Positions 1 through 8,520 of a stretch of 64,000 nucleotides of DNA are shown here, piece by piece. The notes below the pieces were generated by a model, which was given only the letters and a program-made list of their open reading frames with translations, ran no database searches and was not told where the DNA came from. The position numbers and the translations under genes are program-made. Each line of letters starts with the position of its first letter. Position 1 is the stretch's first letter. The stretch comes from an uncultured Alphaproteobacteria bacterium (GTDB taxonomy: Bacteria; Pseudomonadota; Alphaproteobacteria; Rs-D84): positions 62,001-126,000 of the forward strand of contig CANSHD010000001.1 in the NCBI GenBank assembly GCA_947646585.1, given 5' to 3'.

Positions 1-454
1 CGTCCAAATCAATCACGGCCAGCCACTTTGTCTTGTCGCGCGCATGACAGACGGCGTAATAATTTACCTGATTTTGAATCCCCTCGCCCTCGACATATTG
101 ATATTCAACAATGCCGGCGTCGATATACGGCTTTAAAACCTCGTACGTGTTATCGGTGGACTGATTGTCATAAATAAAAAATTTTTCAACGCCGACCAGT
201 AAATGATAGTCAATCCATTCCTTGAAATAGCGCCCCTCGTCACGCGCGACGGCGGCGATACACAGATAATGCGGAAACCGTTCGCGACGTGCGCGCCATA
301 TCGCGCGCGCCGAACGCAGCGGACCAAATTTTATAATGTTGCGTACACGGTTCCGGGCCGTGCGGCCCGGAACCAGCGCAGACGTAGTCTGGGCTGCAAA
401 TTTACGCAGCTTTGATATTTTATGTGACGAACGCGTCAGGTCTATGTTGCTCAT
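1..454 (-). CDS. Glycosyltransferase, family 92-like (partial, 3' end outside window)
   Basis: The minus strand is open from the ATG at 454 to the window edge (151 codons), so only the N-terminal part is seen. After a basic N-terminus of about 65 residues come YLCIAAVARDEGRYFKEW, then FFIYDNQSTDNTYEVLKPYI and KWLAVIDLD. These are typical of the family 92 / Glyco_tranf_2_4 fold: a nucleotide-sugar binding start, the DNxSxD loop and a DxD-like acid motif. The gene starts 17 bp after the stop of the upstream family 2 glycosyltransferase, so the two are probably cotranscribed and act on the same surface glycan. Acceptor and sugar are unknown. Family assignment is fairly sure. Confidence 0.75.
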   Translation of the reverse strand, partial: MSNIDLTRSSHKISKLRKFAAQTTSALVPGRTARNRVRNIIKFGPLRSARAIWRARRERFPHYLCIAAVARDEGRYFKEWIDYHLLVGVEKFFIYDNQSTDNTYEVLKPYIDAGIVEYQYVEGEGIQNQVNYYAVCHARDKTKWLAVIDLD

Positions 455-471
455 ACCGTTACCGTCTTTAT

Positions 472-1371
472 TTAAATTGGTTTTCTAAAAGCACTGTAAT
501 TATGCACGGTTCGCATTATCAGAATTTTTCCGAACAAACGCCATTCCCGTTTGTTGTCCACGCACGACACCGTGAACAGACGCCCGCCTCCGAACAGGCG
601 GCAATCAAAAACATCGCGCGTCTTGACACACTTTTGCAAAGAATTTTCCGTTAAAAACTCTTTCATCTCCGCATTTGCACGACGCCCGTCGGCACCGTCT
701 TCGCGTTGCGCGCGACCGACCGATATCAATGAATTTTCACGCGAACGATACAGATACATTGCCGCCGGAACCAGCGCTATGTAGTTCGCCGCGAACACCA
801 TTTTGTTCGCCAGAACCCAGTCCTCGCAAATTTTCATATCTTCCGGAAAGACAAAACCGTTATGTTGCCAAAACTCGCGCCGCACCAGATAACGCCACAT
901 CATTCCATGCCGGTCAACACAGGTAAAGTCAATCTTCTCCTGCGGCTCGGACACAATCGTCGCGACATCAAATATCACGCTGCAGTTCGGGCGCCGCTGG
1001 TGCCGGTACGACGCAACCGCGACATCGGCGCCGGCGGCCGCGGCCGTGTCATACAGCGCACGGTAAAAATCGACGTTAATCAAATCGTCGGCATCCATAA
1101 AGTGAATGTATTCGCCGCGCGCATGCCCCATCGCCACATTGCGCGAATATGATACGCCGCGGTTCGACTTGTTAACGATTATATGCGTATGAATGCCGCG
1201 ATGCGTGCGCGCCCAGTCTTTGACAATCGCCGCCGTGCCGTCGGTCGGCGCATCCAGACACAGAATTATTTCCATGTCGCGGTGCGCCATGGTCTGGCAC
1301 CAAATGCAATTCAGTGTCTGTGCGATATATTTCTCGCAATTATATACGGGGATTATAATGGAAACCTTCAT
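472..1371 (-). CDS. Family 2 glycosyltransferase
   Basis: This 299-residue protein starts VSIIIPVYNCEKYI and has the GT-A elements of family 2 enzymes: a LCLDAPTDGT loop near residue 40, an SRNVAMGHARG segment and the metal/sugar-nucleotide motif FMDADD near residue 90. It probably transfers a sugar from a nucleotide donor to a surface polysaccharide or glycoconjugate at the cytoplasmic membrane face. I chose the ATG at 1371 because AAAGGA lies about 9 bases upstream; an ATG at 1380 and a TTG at 1392 are in frame but have no better-placed ribosome site. It leads a two-gene operon with the family 92-like enzyme and lies downstream of the dnaN terminator. The substrate cannot be read from sequence. 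Confidence 0.85.
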   Translation of the reverse strand: MKVSIIIPVYNCEKYIAQTLNCIWCQTMAHRDMEIILCLDAPTDGTAAIVKDWARTHRGIHTHIIVNKSNRGVSYSRNVAMGHARGEYIHFMDADDLINVDFYRALYDTAAAAGADVAVASYRHQRRPNCSVIFDVATIVSEPQEKIDFTCVDRHGMMWRYLVRREFWQHNGFVFPEDMKICEDWVLANKMVFAANYIALVPAAMYLYRSRENSLISVGRAQREDGADGRRANAEMKEFLTENSLQKCVKTRDVFDCRLFGGGRLFTVSCVDNKREWRLFGKILIMRTVHNYSAFRKPI

Positions 1372-1394
1372 TCGTGACATTCCTTTGAACAAAT

Positions 1395-1418
1395 AAATCC
1401 CGCCGCGCGGCGGGATTT
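1395..1418 (-). terminator. Palindromic terminator after dnaN
   Basis: A perfect 24-bp palindrome (12-bp half AAATCCCGCCGC) lies 16 bp beyond the dnaN stop. It is GC-rich in the centre with A/T ends, so it could end transcription, though the downstream T-run is short. Confidence 0.7.
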
Positions 1419-1433
1419 ATCAACCACTATGTC

Positions 1434-2552
1434 TTACATGCGCATCGGCATCAAAATGAACAGCGCATCCGTGTTCTTGTCCGTCGATTTGATAATCGTC
1501 GGCGACAGCGGGTCCTGCATTTCCATCTGGAATTTTTCGCCCTCTACCTGGCCGGCGACATCCAACAGGAACTTTACATTAAACGTAACCGTGAACGATG
1601 CGTCGCTGTTGTATTCGATATCCAATTCCTGGGTCGCCGTTCCGGCATCCGGGCTGGACGCATTGACAACCAGCTTGTTCATGGAATAAGTTAACTGAAC
1701 GGATTTTGTCTTGTCGACACTGGCGACCGAGACCAAGTCAACCGCATTCACAAACTGCTTTCTGTCCAGAATCGCAATCTTGTCGTTGCCCTTTGGTATT
1801 ACAACGCGATAGTTCGGATACTGGGCGTCAACCAGCTTGCTGGTTAATGTCGCGGCACCGACGGTAAAACGCGCCTTGGTGTCGGACAATTCAACCATGC
1901 AGTCGTCAACCGTCGCGTCTTCCAGCAATTTGGACAATTCGCCGATAACACGACGCGGCAGAATAACGGACGGCATTTCCGCACTGCCCTCCGGCGCCGG
2001 CATCGCACACAGCGCCATACGCTGGGCGTCGGTCGCAACCGCGGTCAGCATTTTCTCCTTGCCCTCGTCCGAGATATGGAAATAGATTCCCCCCAGATGA
2101 TAGCGAACGTCATCCGTCGGAATCGCAAACTTTGTCTGGTTAATCAGATGCGCCAGATCGCCCGTCGTCATCTGGAATTTCGTGGTTAAATTGCTGCCCG
2201 CCATGGCCGGGAAATTTTCCGCCGGCAAAGTCGGCAAACGGAACACTGCGCGCCCGCTGGATACGACCAACTGGTCGCCGGACTGCTTAAAATTAATCTC
2301 GGCATCGTCCGGCAGCTTGCGGACAATATCATACAGCATCTGAACAGGAACGGTTGTTTTACCGCCCAGCGTTATGTCGGCGGCCACATGTTCGACCAAT
2401 TCCAAATCAACGTTGGTCGCGGACAAAATCAGGTCGTCCGCCACCTCCAGCTTAACATTCATCAATATCGGCAGGGTCGCACGCTTTTCCACAATGGACT
2501 GCATATGCCCCAGCGCACGGATCAAAACCTGACGAAATACCGAAAATTCCAT
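1434..2552 (-). CDS. dnaN: DNA polymerase III beta subunit (sliding clamp)
   Basis: At 372 residues it has the usual length of bacterial beta clamps, made of three tandem clamp domains of about 120 residues. It forms the ring that tethers polymerase III to DNA and recruits repair and ligase partners through the cleft near the C-terminus. The start MEFSVFRQVLIRALGHMQSI, the SGRAVFRLPTLPAENFP segment near residue 100 and the end LFILMPMRM match the family. The ATG at 2552 is preceded by AGGAG at 8 bases. It stands apart from dnaA, which lies 14 kb away here, and has its own promoter after the cdaA terminator. Confidence 0.97.
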   Translation of the reverse strand: MEFSVFRQVLIRALGHMQSIVEKRATLPILMNVKLEVADDLILSATNVDLELVEHVAADITLGGKTTVPVQMLYDIVRKLPDDAEINFKQSGDQLVVSSGRAVFRLPTLPAENFPAMAGSNLTTKFQMTTGDLAHLINQTKFAIPTDDVRYHLGGIYFHISDEGKEKMLTAVATDAQRMALCAMPAPEGSAEMPSVILPRRVIGELSKLLEDATVDDCMVELSDTKARFTVGAATLTSKLVDAQYPNYRVVIPKGNDKIAILDRKQFVNAVDLVSVASVDKTKSVQLTYSMNKLVVNASSPDAGTATQELDIEYNSDASFTVTFNVKFLLDVAGQVEGEKFQMEMQDPLSPTIIKSTDKNTDALFILMPMRM

Positions 2553-2600
2553 ATTATGTGCTCCTGTATATTAAATAAGATGCCTACATTCTTAAGTGCT

Positions 2601-2630
2601 AGTTTACCAAAAAACACCGATTCGGTGCAA
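2601..2630 (-). promoter_or_regulatory. Candidate sigma-70 promoter of dnaN
   Basis: On the minus strand TTGCAC and TAAACT are spaced by 18 bases and lie about 50 bp before the dnaN start, just after the cdaA terminator. Position and spacing support it; the boxes are only partly consensus. Confidence 0.5.
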
Positions 2631-2659
2631 GGCCAAAAGCACGCGCCGCCGCCCCGATA

Positions 2660-2685
2660 AAAAAGCCCCGTTTGCGGGGCTTTTT
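2660..2685 (-). terminator. Terminator after cdaA
   Basis: The hairpin GCCCCG-TTTG-CGGGGC is flanked by A and T runs on both sides, so it can work in both directions. It immediately follows the cdaA stop and separates that operon from dnaN. Confidence 0.85.
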
Positions 2686-2686
2686 G

Positions 2687-3445
2687 TTACTTGTTTAACA
2701 CCTTTTCCAGTTTCGCACGCAACTTTTTCATGTCGTCGTATTTGGTAAACTTTCCTTTTTCGGCAATCGAGATGTCGCCCGATTCTTCGGAAACCACCAA
2801 AACGATTGCACTCGACACCTCGGACAGGCCCAGTGCCGCGCGGTGACGCGTGCCGTATTTCCAGTTCAGATTGTTCTGCGACAGCGGCAAAATTCCGCCG
2901 GCCGACGCAATACGACCATTTTCAATGATTACCGCACCGTCATGCAGCGGCGTCTTGTTAAAGAAAATCGTCAGCAGCAATTCGCTTGAAATAACCGCGT
3001 CGATTGTCACGCCCTTTTTATCAATCGCGCTTTCATCCAGCATCGACGGGAACACAATCAATGCACCGGTGTGCTTGGCCGACATGTATTCGACCGCGGA
3101 TACTATCGCATCCAGGCTGCGGGTATCCTTTTGAACGACGCCGCCGCGGCGCAGCAGACGGCTCCACCCCTGAACATTCCCCAGCAGCGCCATAAATTTG
3201 CGCAGTTCCGGCTGAAAAATAACAATCAACCCCAGCGACAGGAACAACGCCGTCCAGTGCAGGAACCCGCCCAGCAAATCCAAATGCGCCCAAGACAGTA
3301 TAAAGCTTGCAATCCACAGCACCGCCAGCCCCAGCAGTCCCCGCACCAGCTTTTCCGACTGCGTGTTCTGAATAAAGCTGCGATAAAACAGCAGTATCAT
3401 CGCCGCAATAATTATAATCTGAATAAAACCGACCCAGTTAAACAT
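2687..3445 (-). CDS. cdaA: Diadenylate cyclase CdaA (c-di-AMP synthase)
   Basis: The 252-residue protein has three N-terminal membrane helices (about 6-21, 36-53, 62-78) followed by a DAC domain. Both catalytic signatures are intact: PLHDGAVII (DGA at 169-171) and GTRHRAALGLSE (198-209). It should condense two ATP into cyclic di-AMP at the inner membrane. The ATG at 3445 has AAGGAAGG at a good distance. It is the last gene of a prepilin-rluC-asmA-cdaA operon, 24 bp after asmA. The usual CdaA partners, CdaR (YbbR domains) and GlmM, are not beside it. c-di-AMP synthesis is rarely reported in Alphaproteobacteria, so its receptors here are an open question. Confidence 0.93.
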   Translation of the reverse strand: MFNWVGFIQIIIIAAMILLFYRSFIQNTQSEKLVRGLLGLAVLWIASFILSWAHLDLLGGFLHWTALFLSLGLIVIFQPELRKFMALLGNVQGWSRLLRRGGVVQKDTRSLDAIVSAVEYMSAKHTGALIVFPSMLDESAIDKKGVTIDAVISSELLLTIFFNKTPLHDGAVIIENGRIASAGGILPLSQNNLNWKYGTRHRAALGLSEVSSAIVLVVSEESGDISIAEKGKFTKYDDMKKLRAKLEKVLNK

Positions 3446-3469
3446 TTACGCCTTCCTTTTGTTTTGTTG

Positions 3470-5560
3470 TTAATTTTCCATTACGGTGCCGATTAAATCC
3501 TCAATCGGCGCCCCCAACCATTCGGGGTCATCGCGTCTGTCCGGCGCCCCGCGTTGCAGCGCGGTCTTGCACGGCTGGTCGTCCGCCAGCCAGTTTTCCA
3601 GCAAGTCACCCGCCAACAATCCTATTCCGGCACCCGCCGCCAGGCTTATTCCGCCCGTAAACGGTGCCAGCAGCAGTCCGATTCCGGTGGCCGACGCCAC
3701 CTTGCCCGCAACCGCCGCGCCACTTATTTTTATATCAGGTTCGGCCAAATTTCCAGAAATTTCTATCGAATTCATAACATTTCCCGTCAGCGACAGTTTC
3801 AACCCGCGCACAGGCACCGTCGTCAACGCCAGACGCATGCTTTCCTGGCCGAAATCCATGTTCCCGGCCAGACGCAGGTTTATCGCATTCGTCTCGACCG
3901 CAACACCGTTTTCCGTTTCAATGCGCCCGTCGCGCACCTTGGCGGATATGGCCGCACACGATATCTTTATCTGGTTGTGCTTTTTTTCCGAACGGAACAG
4001 ATCCTGAATACTGTGGCGCAGACTGGTTAAAAAATCCGTTCCGTACATGTTCGCAACCAGCGCCGAGTGCGCATATCCCGACCCGTTTGAATAAATCTGA
4101 ACCGGCCCCGTCACCGTGCTCATCAACTCCGCCAGGTCCGCGCCCCGCCCGCGCAGATAAAAGCGCAGTCCCATCGGCAGCCCGGATATCAGGTCCGGTT
4201 CGCGCACCTGCTCCAGTATCTTGCCGACCTGAATATTTTCACCAAATCCCGCGGCAATCACGTCCAATGTACCGTCGCGCTCTATCACGACGTCGGCCGA
4301 GGCCTTTGCGACACCGTCGCCGATTCCGGTATATAAATCCAACCGTCCGGAGCCCCCCGCCAGCCGCAGGCGCAAATCGATGTCGTTCAGAGCCAGCTCC
4401 CGATACACGACCAATTTATCAATCTCGGCGCGCAGATTCACATCCATCGTCAAAAATTCTTTACCGAACAGCGGGATATCCTTAAAAACATTCAATTCGC
4501 GGTCGCCACGCGCGCGGCGTTTCGGCGCATACAGTTCCGGAAACAATTCCATCAAATTGATTTCCCGCGATTCCAAATTTAAGTTGAACGTCGTTCTTTT
4601 CTTGGTCCAATCATAATCGCCCGAGAAAAATATTTCATTCCCGCGCACCAGAACACTGGACCGGCGCAACGTGATTTTACCGCGCCCGACGCCGCCTGCC
4701 AGATTGACATGCATCGTCGGCATATACGCCAAATCCAGATTCAGCATCGCCCCCAGCGCTGCAATATCGGGAATATCGCCGGCGATTACAAAATCTATCG
4801 GCGCGCGGCTGGTCCCTTCCAGCGCAATATTCGCAATCAGTGCGTCGCCGCCGGTCGATATCGCGACGCGAACGGGGTAAACCTTGCGCTCCGGATTATA
4901 TTCCGAATAAGAAACGATAAAGGGATAAACCTTGTCCGCCGGTTTTATCCATCCCGCATACTCGCGCGCATCGTCGCGCGGCACATACCGGATATCCATC
5001 CCCGACAGCGAATACGTCGCATCCAGCAGATGCAGAACCGCGTTCTTGACCGTCACCCCGCCCAGTCCCGGGTCCGCAAACGGATACTTTGGCTGAACGG
5101 GCGCCGCCTCTGCGTCCGCCGCGCCCGCATCCGGCGCCGGGGCGGCATCCCGGCCGCGCGGCATGATGGAATATTCGCCGGCATCGTTTTTCTCTATGCA
5201 TATCGACGCATCATTGATTTGTACATTCTTAATCGTCGGCCGGTCGCGCATCAGCGACAGCAAATCCAGCGTCACGTCAACCGTTTCCGCGCTGAACGCA
5301 TATTCATGGCGCGCCCATTCGGCATTGCGGACGCGAACCTGGTGCAGCTCTATGCGCGGCCGCAGCGAGAATTTCCACGACACCGCCCCTTCTATTTCTA
5401 TATCCAGTCCGGTCGCCCCGCGCAAAATCCCCAGAACATCACTGCGCAGCGTTTCCAAATTAACCTGGCTAAGCGCGATAACAAACGCCACAATCAGTCC
5501 CATGAAAAATATCGAGACTATGCGCGCGATTGTAAAAAACAAATTCTTTCGAAACAGCAT
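3470..5560 (-). CDS. AsmA family protein
   Basis: The 696-residue protein has one N-terminal membrane helix (about 9-32) and then a long periplasmic region. The N-terminal part (GLDIEIEGAVSWKFSLRPRI, then VRNAEW) is the AsmA signature, and the C-terminal half (LRLAGNMDFGQESMRLALTT, then GNLAEPDIK) is the AsmA-like C-terminal repeat. Relatives form long beta-groove proteins thought to carry phospholipid between inner and outer membranes. A Gly/Ala-rich hydrophobic segment lies near 640-665, before a short polar tail, which is less usual. It sits 10 bp after rluC and 24 bp before cdaA, in the same operon. The transport role is family knowledge. Confidence 0.9.
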   Translation of the reverse strand: MLFRKNLFFTIARIVSIFFMGLIVAFVIALSQVNLETLRSDVLGILRGATGLDIEIEGAVSWKFSLRPRIELHQVRVRNAEWARHEYAFSAETVDVTLDLLSLMRDRPTIKNVQINDASICIEKNDAGEYSIMPRGRDAAPAPDAGAADAEAAPVQPKYPFADPGLGGVTVKNAVLHLLDATYSLSGMDIRYVPRDDAREYAGWIKPADKVYPFIVSYSEYNPERKVYPVRVAISTGGDALIANIALEGTSRAPIDFVIAGDIPDIAALGAMLNLDLAYMPTMHVNLAGGVGRGKITLRRSSVLVRGNEIFFSGDYDWTKKRTTFNLNLESREINLMELFPELYAPKRRARGDRELNVFKDIPLFGKEFLTMDVNLRAEIDKLVVYRELALNDIDLRLRLAGGSGRLDLYTGIGDGVAKASADVVIERDGTLDVIAAGFGENIQVGKILEQVREPDLISGLPMGLRFYLRGRGADLAELMSTVTGPVQIYSNGSGYAHSALVANMYGTDFLTSLRHSIQDLFRSEKKHNQIKISCAAISAKVRDGRIETENGVAVETNAINLRLAGNMDFGQESMRLALTTVPVRGLKLSLTGNVMNSIEISGNLAEPDIKISGAAVAGKVASATGIGLLLAPFTGGISLAAGAGIGLLAGDLLENWLADDQPCKTALQRGAPDRRDDPEWLGAPIEDLIGTVMEN

Positions 5561-5570
5561 CTTTATTTCT

Positions 5571-6539
5571 TTATGGCAATTTCAGCTCCAGCAATTCCAC
5601 AACGGGCCGCATAAATTCCGGCAGCTGGCCGCGCAGTGTCGTCATGCGCCCCGTCGCCGGGTGCTGAAACGTTATCTTGTGCGCAAACAGGAACAGATTG
5701 TTGGTTGCCAGAATGGATTGCAACGCCGGCTCCGAATCAAAATTACCGGTCCCGTACAGCGCGTCGCCGACAATCGGCGCGCCCAACGAAATCGCGCTAT
5801 GTACACGCAGCTGGTGCGTACGGCCCGTTTTGGGCGAGAACTGAATCCAGCATAACGTGCCCGCCTGTGTCAAAACGGTGTAATCGGTTATCGCGCGCTG
5901 GGGCCGCTGGCCGGCGCCGTTGTTTGTACGTGCGGGGGTGTCGAACACCTGCCCTTTTGTCATGTAATTGTCTATTGTTCCGTGGTCCGGCGACACACGG
6001 CCGTTCAACAGTGCCAGATATTGTTTCTGGGCGGTCTTGTTCTGAAACTGCGCCGCCAGTTTTTGCGCCGCCGCCTGATTTTTCGCCACGACCAGCACAC
6101 CGCTGGTCTCGCGGTCCAGACGATGAACCAGCGCAATCTTGTCATACGGGAACAGCGCCGCTGCCATTTTATCAACAGACTTGCGAATCCCTGTCCCGCC
6201 CTGCACGGCCAGACCGGCCGGCTTGTCAAAAACAACGATATCGTCGTCGTTATGAATAATGCACCGGCGCAGCGTTTCCAAATCCGCCAGCGAGAAAGCC
6301 TCGCCCGATTCGGATTTTTTCGGCGCAACCGCATATCCCGCCAATGTCGGCGGAATGCGCACCATGTCGCCCGCGCGCAGAATTTCATTTCCCGAAACGC
6401 GCGATGAATTTACGCGAATCTGGCCGCCCCGGCACAGCTTGTGAAACACCCGCTGGGGCAACGACGGATAGCGGCGCAGAAACCACCGGTGCAGCCGCGC
6501 GCCGTCCTCGACCTGTGAAACCGTTGCCATTTGTGCCAT
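5571..6539 (-). CDS. rluC: 23S rRNA pseudouridine synthase, RluC/RluD family
   Basis: This 322-residue enzyme has an N-terminal S4 RNA-binding domain (about 13-60) and the RluA-type catalytic domain. The catalytic motif HRLDRETSG is at 129-137, with Asp132 as nucleophile. FDKPAGLAVQGGTG and GRTHQLRVH are also family hallmarks. The VQGGTG form fits RluC better than RluD, so the likely sites are uridines of the 23S rRNA peptidyl-transferase region. I chose the ATG at 6539, just after the prepilin stop; an ATG at 6530 is possible and neither has a strong ribosome site. A longer reading from 6656 would overlap the prepilin gene and has non-homologous residues. Confidence 0.85.
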   Translation of the reverse strand: MAQMATVSQVEDGARLHRWFLRRYPSLPQRVFHKLCRGGQIRVNSSRVSGNEILRAGDMVRIPPTLAGYAVAPKKSESGEAFSLADLETLRRCIIHNDDDIVVFDKPAGLAVQGGTGIRKSVDKMAAALFPYDKIALVHRLDRETSGVLVVAKNQAAAQKLAAQFQNKTAQKQYLALLNGRVSPDHGTIDNYMTKGQVFDTPARTNNGAGQRPQRAITDYTVLTQAGTLCWIQFSPKTGRTHQLRVHSAISLGAPIVGDALYGTGNFDSEPALQSILATNNLFLFAHKITFQHPATGRMTTLRGQLPEFMRPVVELLELKLP

Positions 6540-6544
6540 ATGAA

Positions 6545-7009
6545 TTATTCGCCGTATGTTATGTAAACAGTATTTCTGCCATTCCCGTCGGTGCAGCTGC
6601 CGGTTGCGCCGCCGTCGGCGCCGTTCGACATCTGGTATCCAATCGAATCGGACCACGCCTTGGTCACAAAATACTTGCAGTCGCTTTCGGACAGGCCGTT
6701 AATGGACACGATAAACTGGCGCGAATTCGCCGGGTCCACATTTAACTCATACGTGCCACCGTACGGATTCTTGGCGTTCATGCCGATTGCGCCGAAAATC
6801 GTTGCGTTGTTAATGTGCGAATAATCGTCAAATTCGCCCAGCAGCTGGCGTACGCCGGTTACAATCTGAATAACATCGTCGTTCACGGCGCTGCGCTTTT
6901 GCGTGCGCATTGCGGTTGAAATCATGCCTATGGCACCAACCGTAATCACACCCATAATCGCCAGCACCCCCAGCATTTCTATCATGGAACGTCCGGATTC
7001 TTGTCTCAT
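6545..7009 (-). CDS. Type IV prepilin-like protein
   Basis: The 154-residue protein begins MRQESGRSMIEMLGVLAIMG, a class III (prepilin) signal: a short polar leader ending in Gly6, then a hydrophobic helix with Glu at +5 of the mature chain. The mature residue is Arg instead of the usual Phe or Met. The rest is a pseudopilin-like globular part with two Cys near 120-140. It would be processed by a prepilin peptidase and join a type IV pilus or type II secretion-like filament. AGGGGA lies 8 bases before the ATG. It heads the rluC-asmA-cdaA operon; pilus secretin genes lie about 17 kb away in this window. Confidence 0.8.
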   Translation of the reverse strand: MRQESGRSMIEMLGVLAIMGVITVGAIGMISTAMRTQKRSAVNDDVIQIVTGVRQLLGEFDDYSHINNATIFGAIGMNAKNPYGGTYELNVDPANSRQFIVSINGLSESDCKYFVTKAWSDSIGYQMSNGADGGATGSCTDGNGRNTVYITYGE

Positions 7010-7024
7010 GTCTAATTCCCCTAT

Positions 7025-7053
7025 TTGCTATTTGTTTTTTGATATTATATCAT
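7025..7053 (+). promoter_or_regulatory. Promoter of uvrC, giving a leaderless mRNA
   Basis: TTGCTA and TATCAT are spaced by 17 bases, and the -10 box ends 7 bases before the uvrC ATG at 7061. Transcription should start at or next to the start codon. No ribosome binding site is present, which agrees with a leaderless message. Confidence 0.6.
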
Positions 7054-7072
7054 ATTCGGCATGAGTATTCAA
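7044..7072 (-). promoter_or_regulatory. Promoter of the prepilin-rluC-asmA-cdaA operon
   Basis: On the minus strand TTGAAT and TATAAT are separated by 17 bases. The -10 box overlaps the uvrC -10 box, and the -35 box lies inside the first codons of uvrC. RNA polymerase probably cannot use both promoters at once. Confidence 0.6.
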
Positions 7073-8485
7073 TTTTCTGATTTGATAGAAAACAGTCCCG
7101 GCGCCCCCGGCGTGTACAAGATGTACGATGCCGACGGCACCCTGTTGTACGTGGGCAAGGCGAAAAATCTGTCAAACCGATTAAAGCAATATATCGACAT
7201 ACCGAAACTGGAACCGCACAAACAGGTCATGCGCAGCCTGGTTGCGCGCGTGGAATGGGAAACGGTTCCGACGGAATCGGACGCCCTGGTCCGGGAACAG
7301 GAATTAATAAAAACGCAAAAGCCGAAATACAACATAATGTTAACCGATGGGAAAATGTACCCCATGCTGGCATTAACGGCGGGCGAGTTTCCGCGCCTGT
7401 TGAAATTTCGCGGCAAATTATCCCAGCGGCGCGACATATACGGACCCTATCCGTCGGTATCCGCATTGAACGAAACGATTAAGACAATTCAAAAGGTATG
7501 CCAGATTCGCACCTGTAACGACACGTACATGCGCAACCGCGCCCGCCCCTGCCTGCTGCATCAAATCGGCCGCTGCAGTGCGCCGTGCGTGCGCCCGCAA
7601 AACGACTATGCCGCGCGGGTGTCTTTGGCGCGCCGAATCCTAACCGGCGACAGCGAACCGATTGTCAAAGATTTAGCCGAACAGATGCAAAAATATTCGG
7701 CGAATCTGGACTTTGAATCGGCCGCCGAATGCCGCGACAAAATCGCCGCGTTGACGCACACCTCAAATCGCGGTATGCGGCGGCCGGCTGCACATAGCGC
7801 GAATTTGGACTGGGCGAATACGGTCGCGGAATTGGAGAAATGGCTGGGGCTGAAAATCGAATGCGCGGGCGTGTTTGATAACTCGCACCTGTTCGGGAAA
7901 CAACCCGTCGGTGCAATGATTGCATTCGGCCATGACGGATTTATAAAATCGGCATACCGGCACTTTAAATTAAACGACATGTCGCGCGCCGGAAACGATA
8001 TCGCGATGATGTCGGAATTTGTCGGCCGCGCGGTCGAACGCGGACCGAAACTGGATTTGATAATCGTTGACGGCGGCCGGGCCCAATGGAACATTGCCCA
8101 CCGCCGCGCACCGAATATTCCGATTCTCGGCGTCACCAAGGGCGAGGTTCGCGACGGCGACGAACACTTTATCATGCCCGACGGAACAGAATGTTGGGAC
8201 CTGCCAAAGGATTCAAAACTGTTTTTATTACTGCGCGCCGTCCGTGACGAGGCGCACCGTTTCGTCATCACATACCACCGCACGGTACGCGCAAAAACGG
8301 TAACCGCGTCCGTCCTGGACGAGATAGAGGGTATCGGCCCGGCCCGCAAAAAGGCGCTGATGCTGCACTTTGGCTCGGCCCGGGCGGTGGGCGACGCGGA
8401 TTTGCCCGCTCTGTTAAAGGTGCCGGGGCTGGGAAAAAACGCCGCCGAAAAAATATATGCCTATTTCCATTCCAACGTGGTATAA
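7061..8485 (+). CDS. uvrC: Excinuclease ABC subunit C, shortened
   Basis: UvrC makes the two cuts beside a DNA lesion in the UvrABC complex. The N-terminal GIY-YIG nuclease (GVYKMYDADGTLLYVGKAKN near 17-36), the Cys cluster CLLHQIGRCSAPC (about 167-179), a UVR helix pair (about 200-225), the RNase H-like nuclease (FDNSH, LIIVDGG, then DEAHRF) and the C-terminal HhH pair are all present. At 474 residues it is about 130 shorter than usual. The missing part is mostly between the UVR motif and the RNase H fold. Catalytic acids and the His of the second nuclease remain, so it should be active. pgsA follows at 35 bp. Confidence 0.95.
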   Translation: MSIQFSDLIENSPGAPGVYKMYDADGTLLYVGKAKNLSNRLKQYIDIPKLEPHKQVMRSLVARVEWETVPTESDALVREQELIKTQKPKYNIMLTDGKMYPMLALTAGEFPRLLKFRGKLSQRRDIYGPYPSVSALNETIKTIQKVCQIRTCNDTYMRNRARPCLLHQIGRCSAPCVRPQNDYAARVSLARRILTGDSEPIVKDLAEQMQKYSANLDFESAAECRDKIAALTHTSNRGMRRPAAHSANLDWANTVAELEKWLGLKIECAGVFDNSHLFGKQPVGAMIAFGHDGFIKSAYRHFKLNDMSRAGNDIAMMSEFVGRAVERGPKLDLIIVDGGRAQWNIAHRRAPNIPILGVTKGEVRDGDEHFIMPDGTECWDLPKDSKLFLLLRAVRDEAHRFVITYHRTVRAKTVTASVLDEIEGIGPARKKALMLHFGSARAVGDADLPALLKVPGLGKNAAEKIYAYFHSNVV

Positions 8486-8520
8486 TATGACTATTCATAT
8501 ATTATAAAGGAGAAAAACAT

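Noticed and set aside
4709..5614. A 301-codon plus-strand frame opposite asmA
   Set aside because: Very high Arg/His content and no domain; it mirrors the codon pattern of asmA on the other strand, which has clear family motifs.
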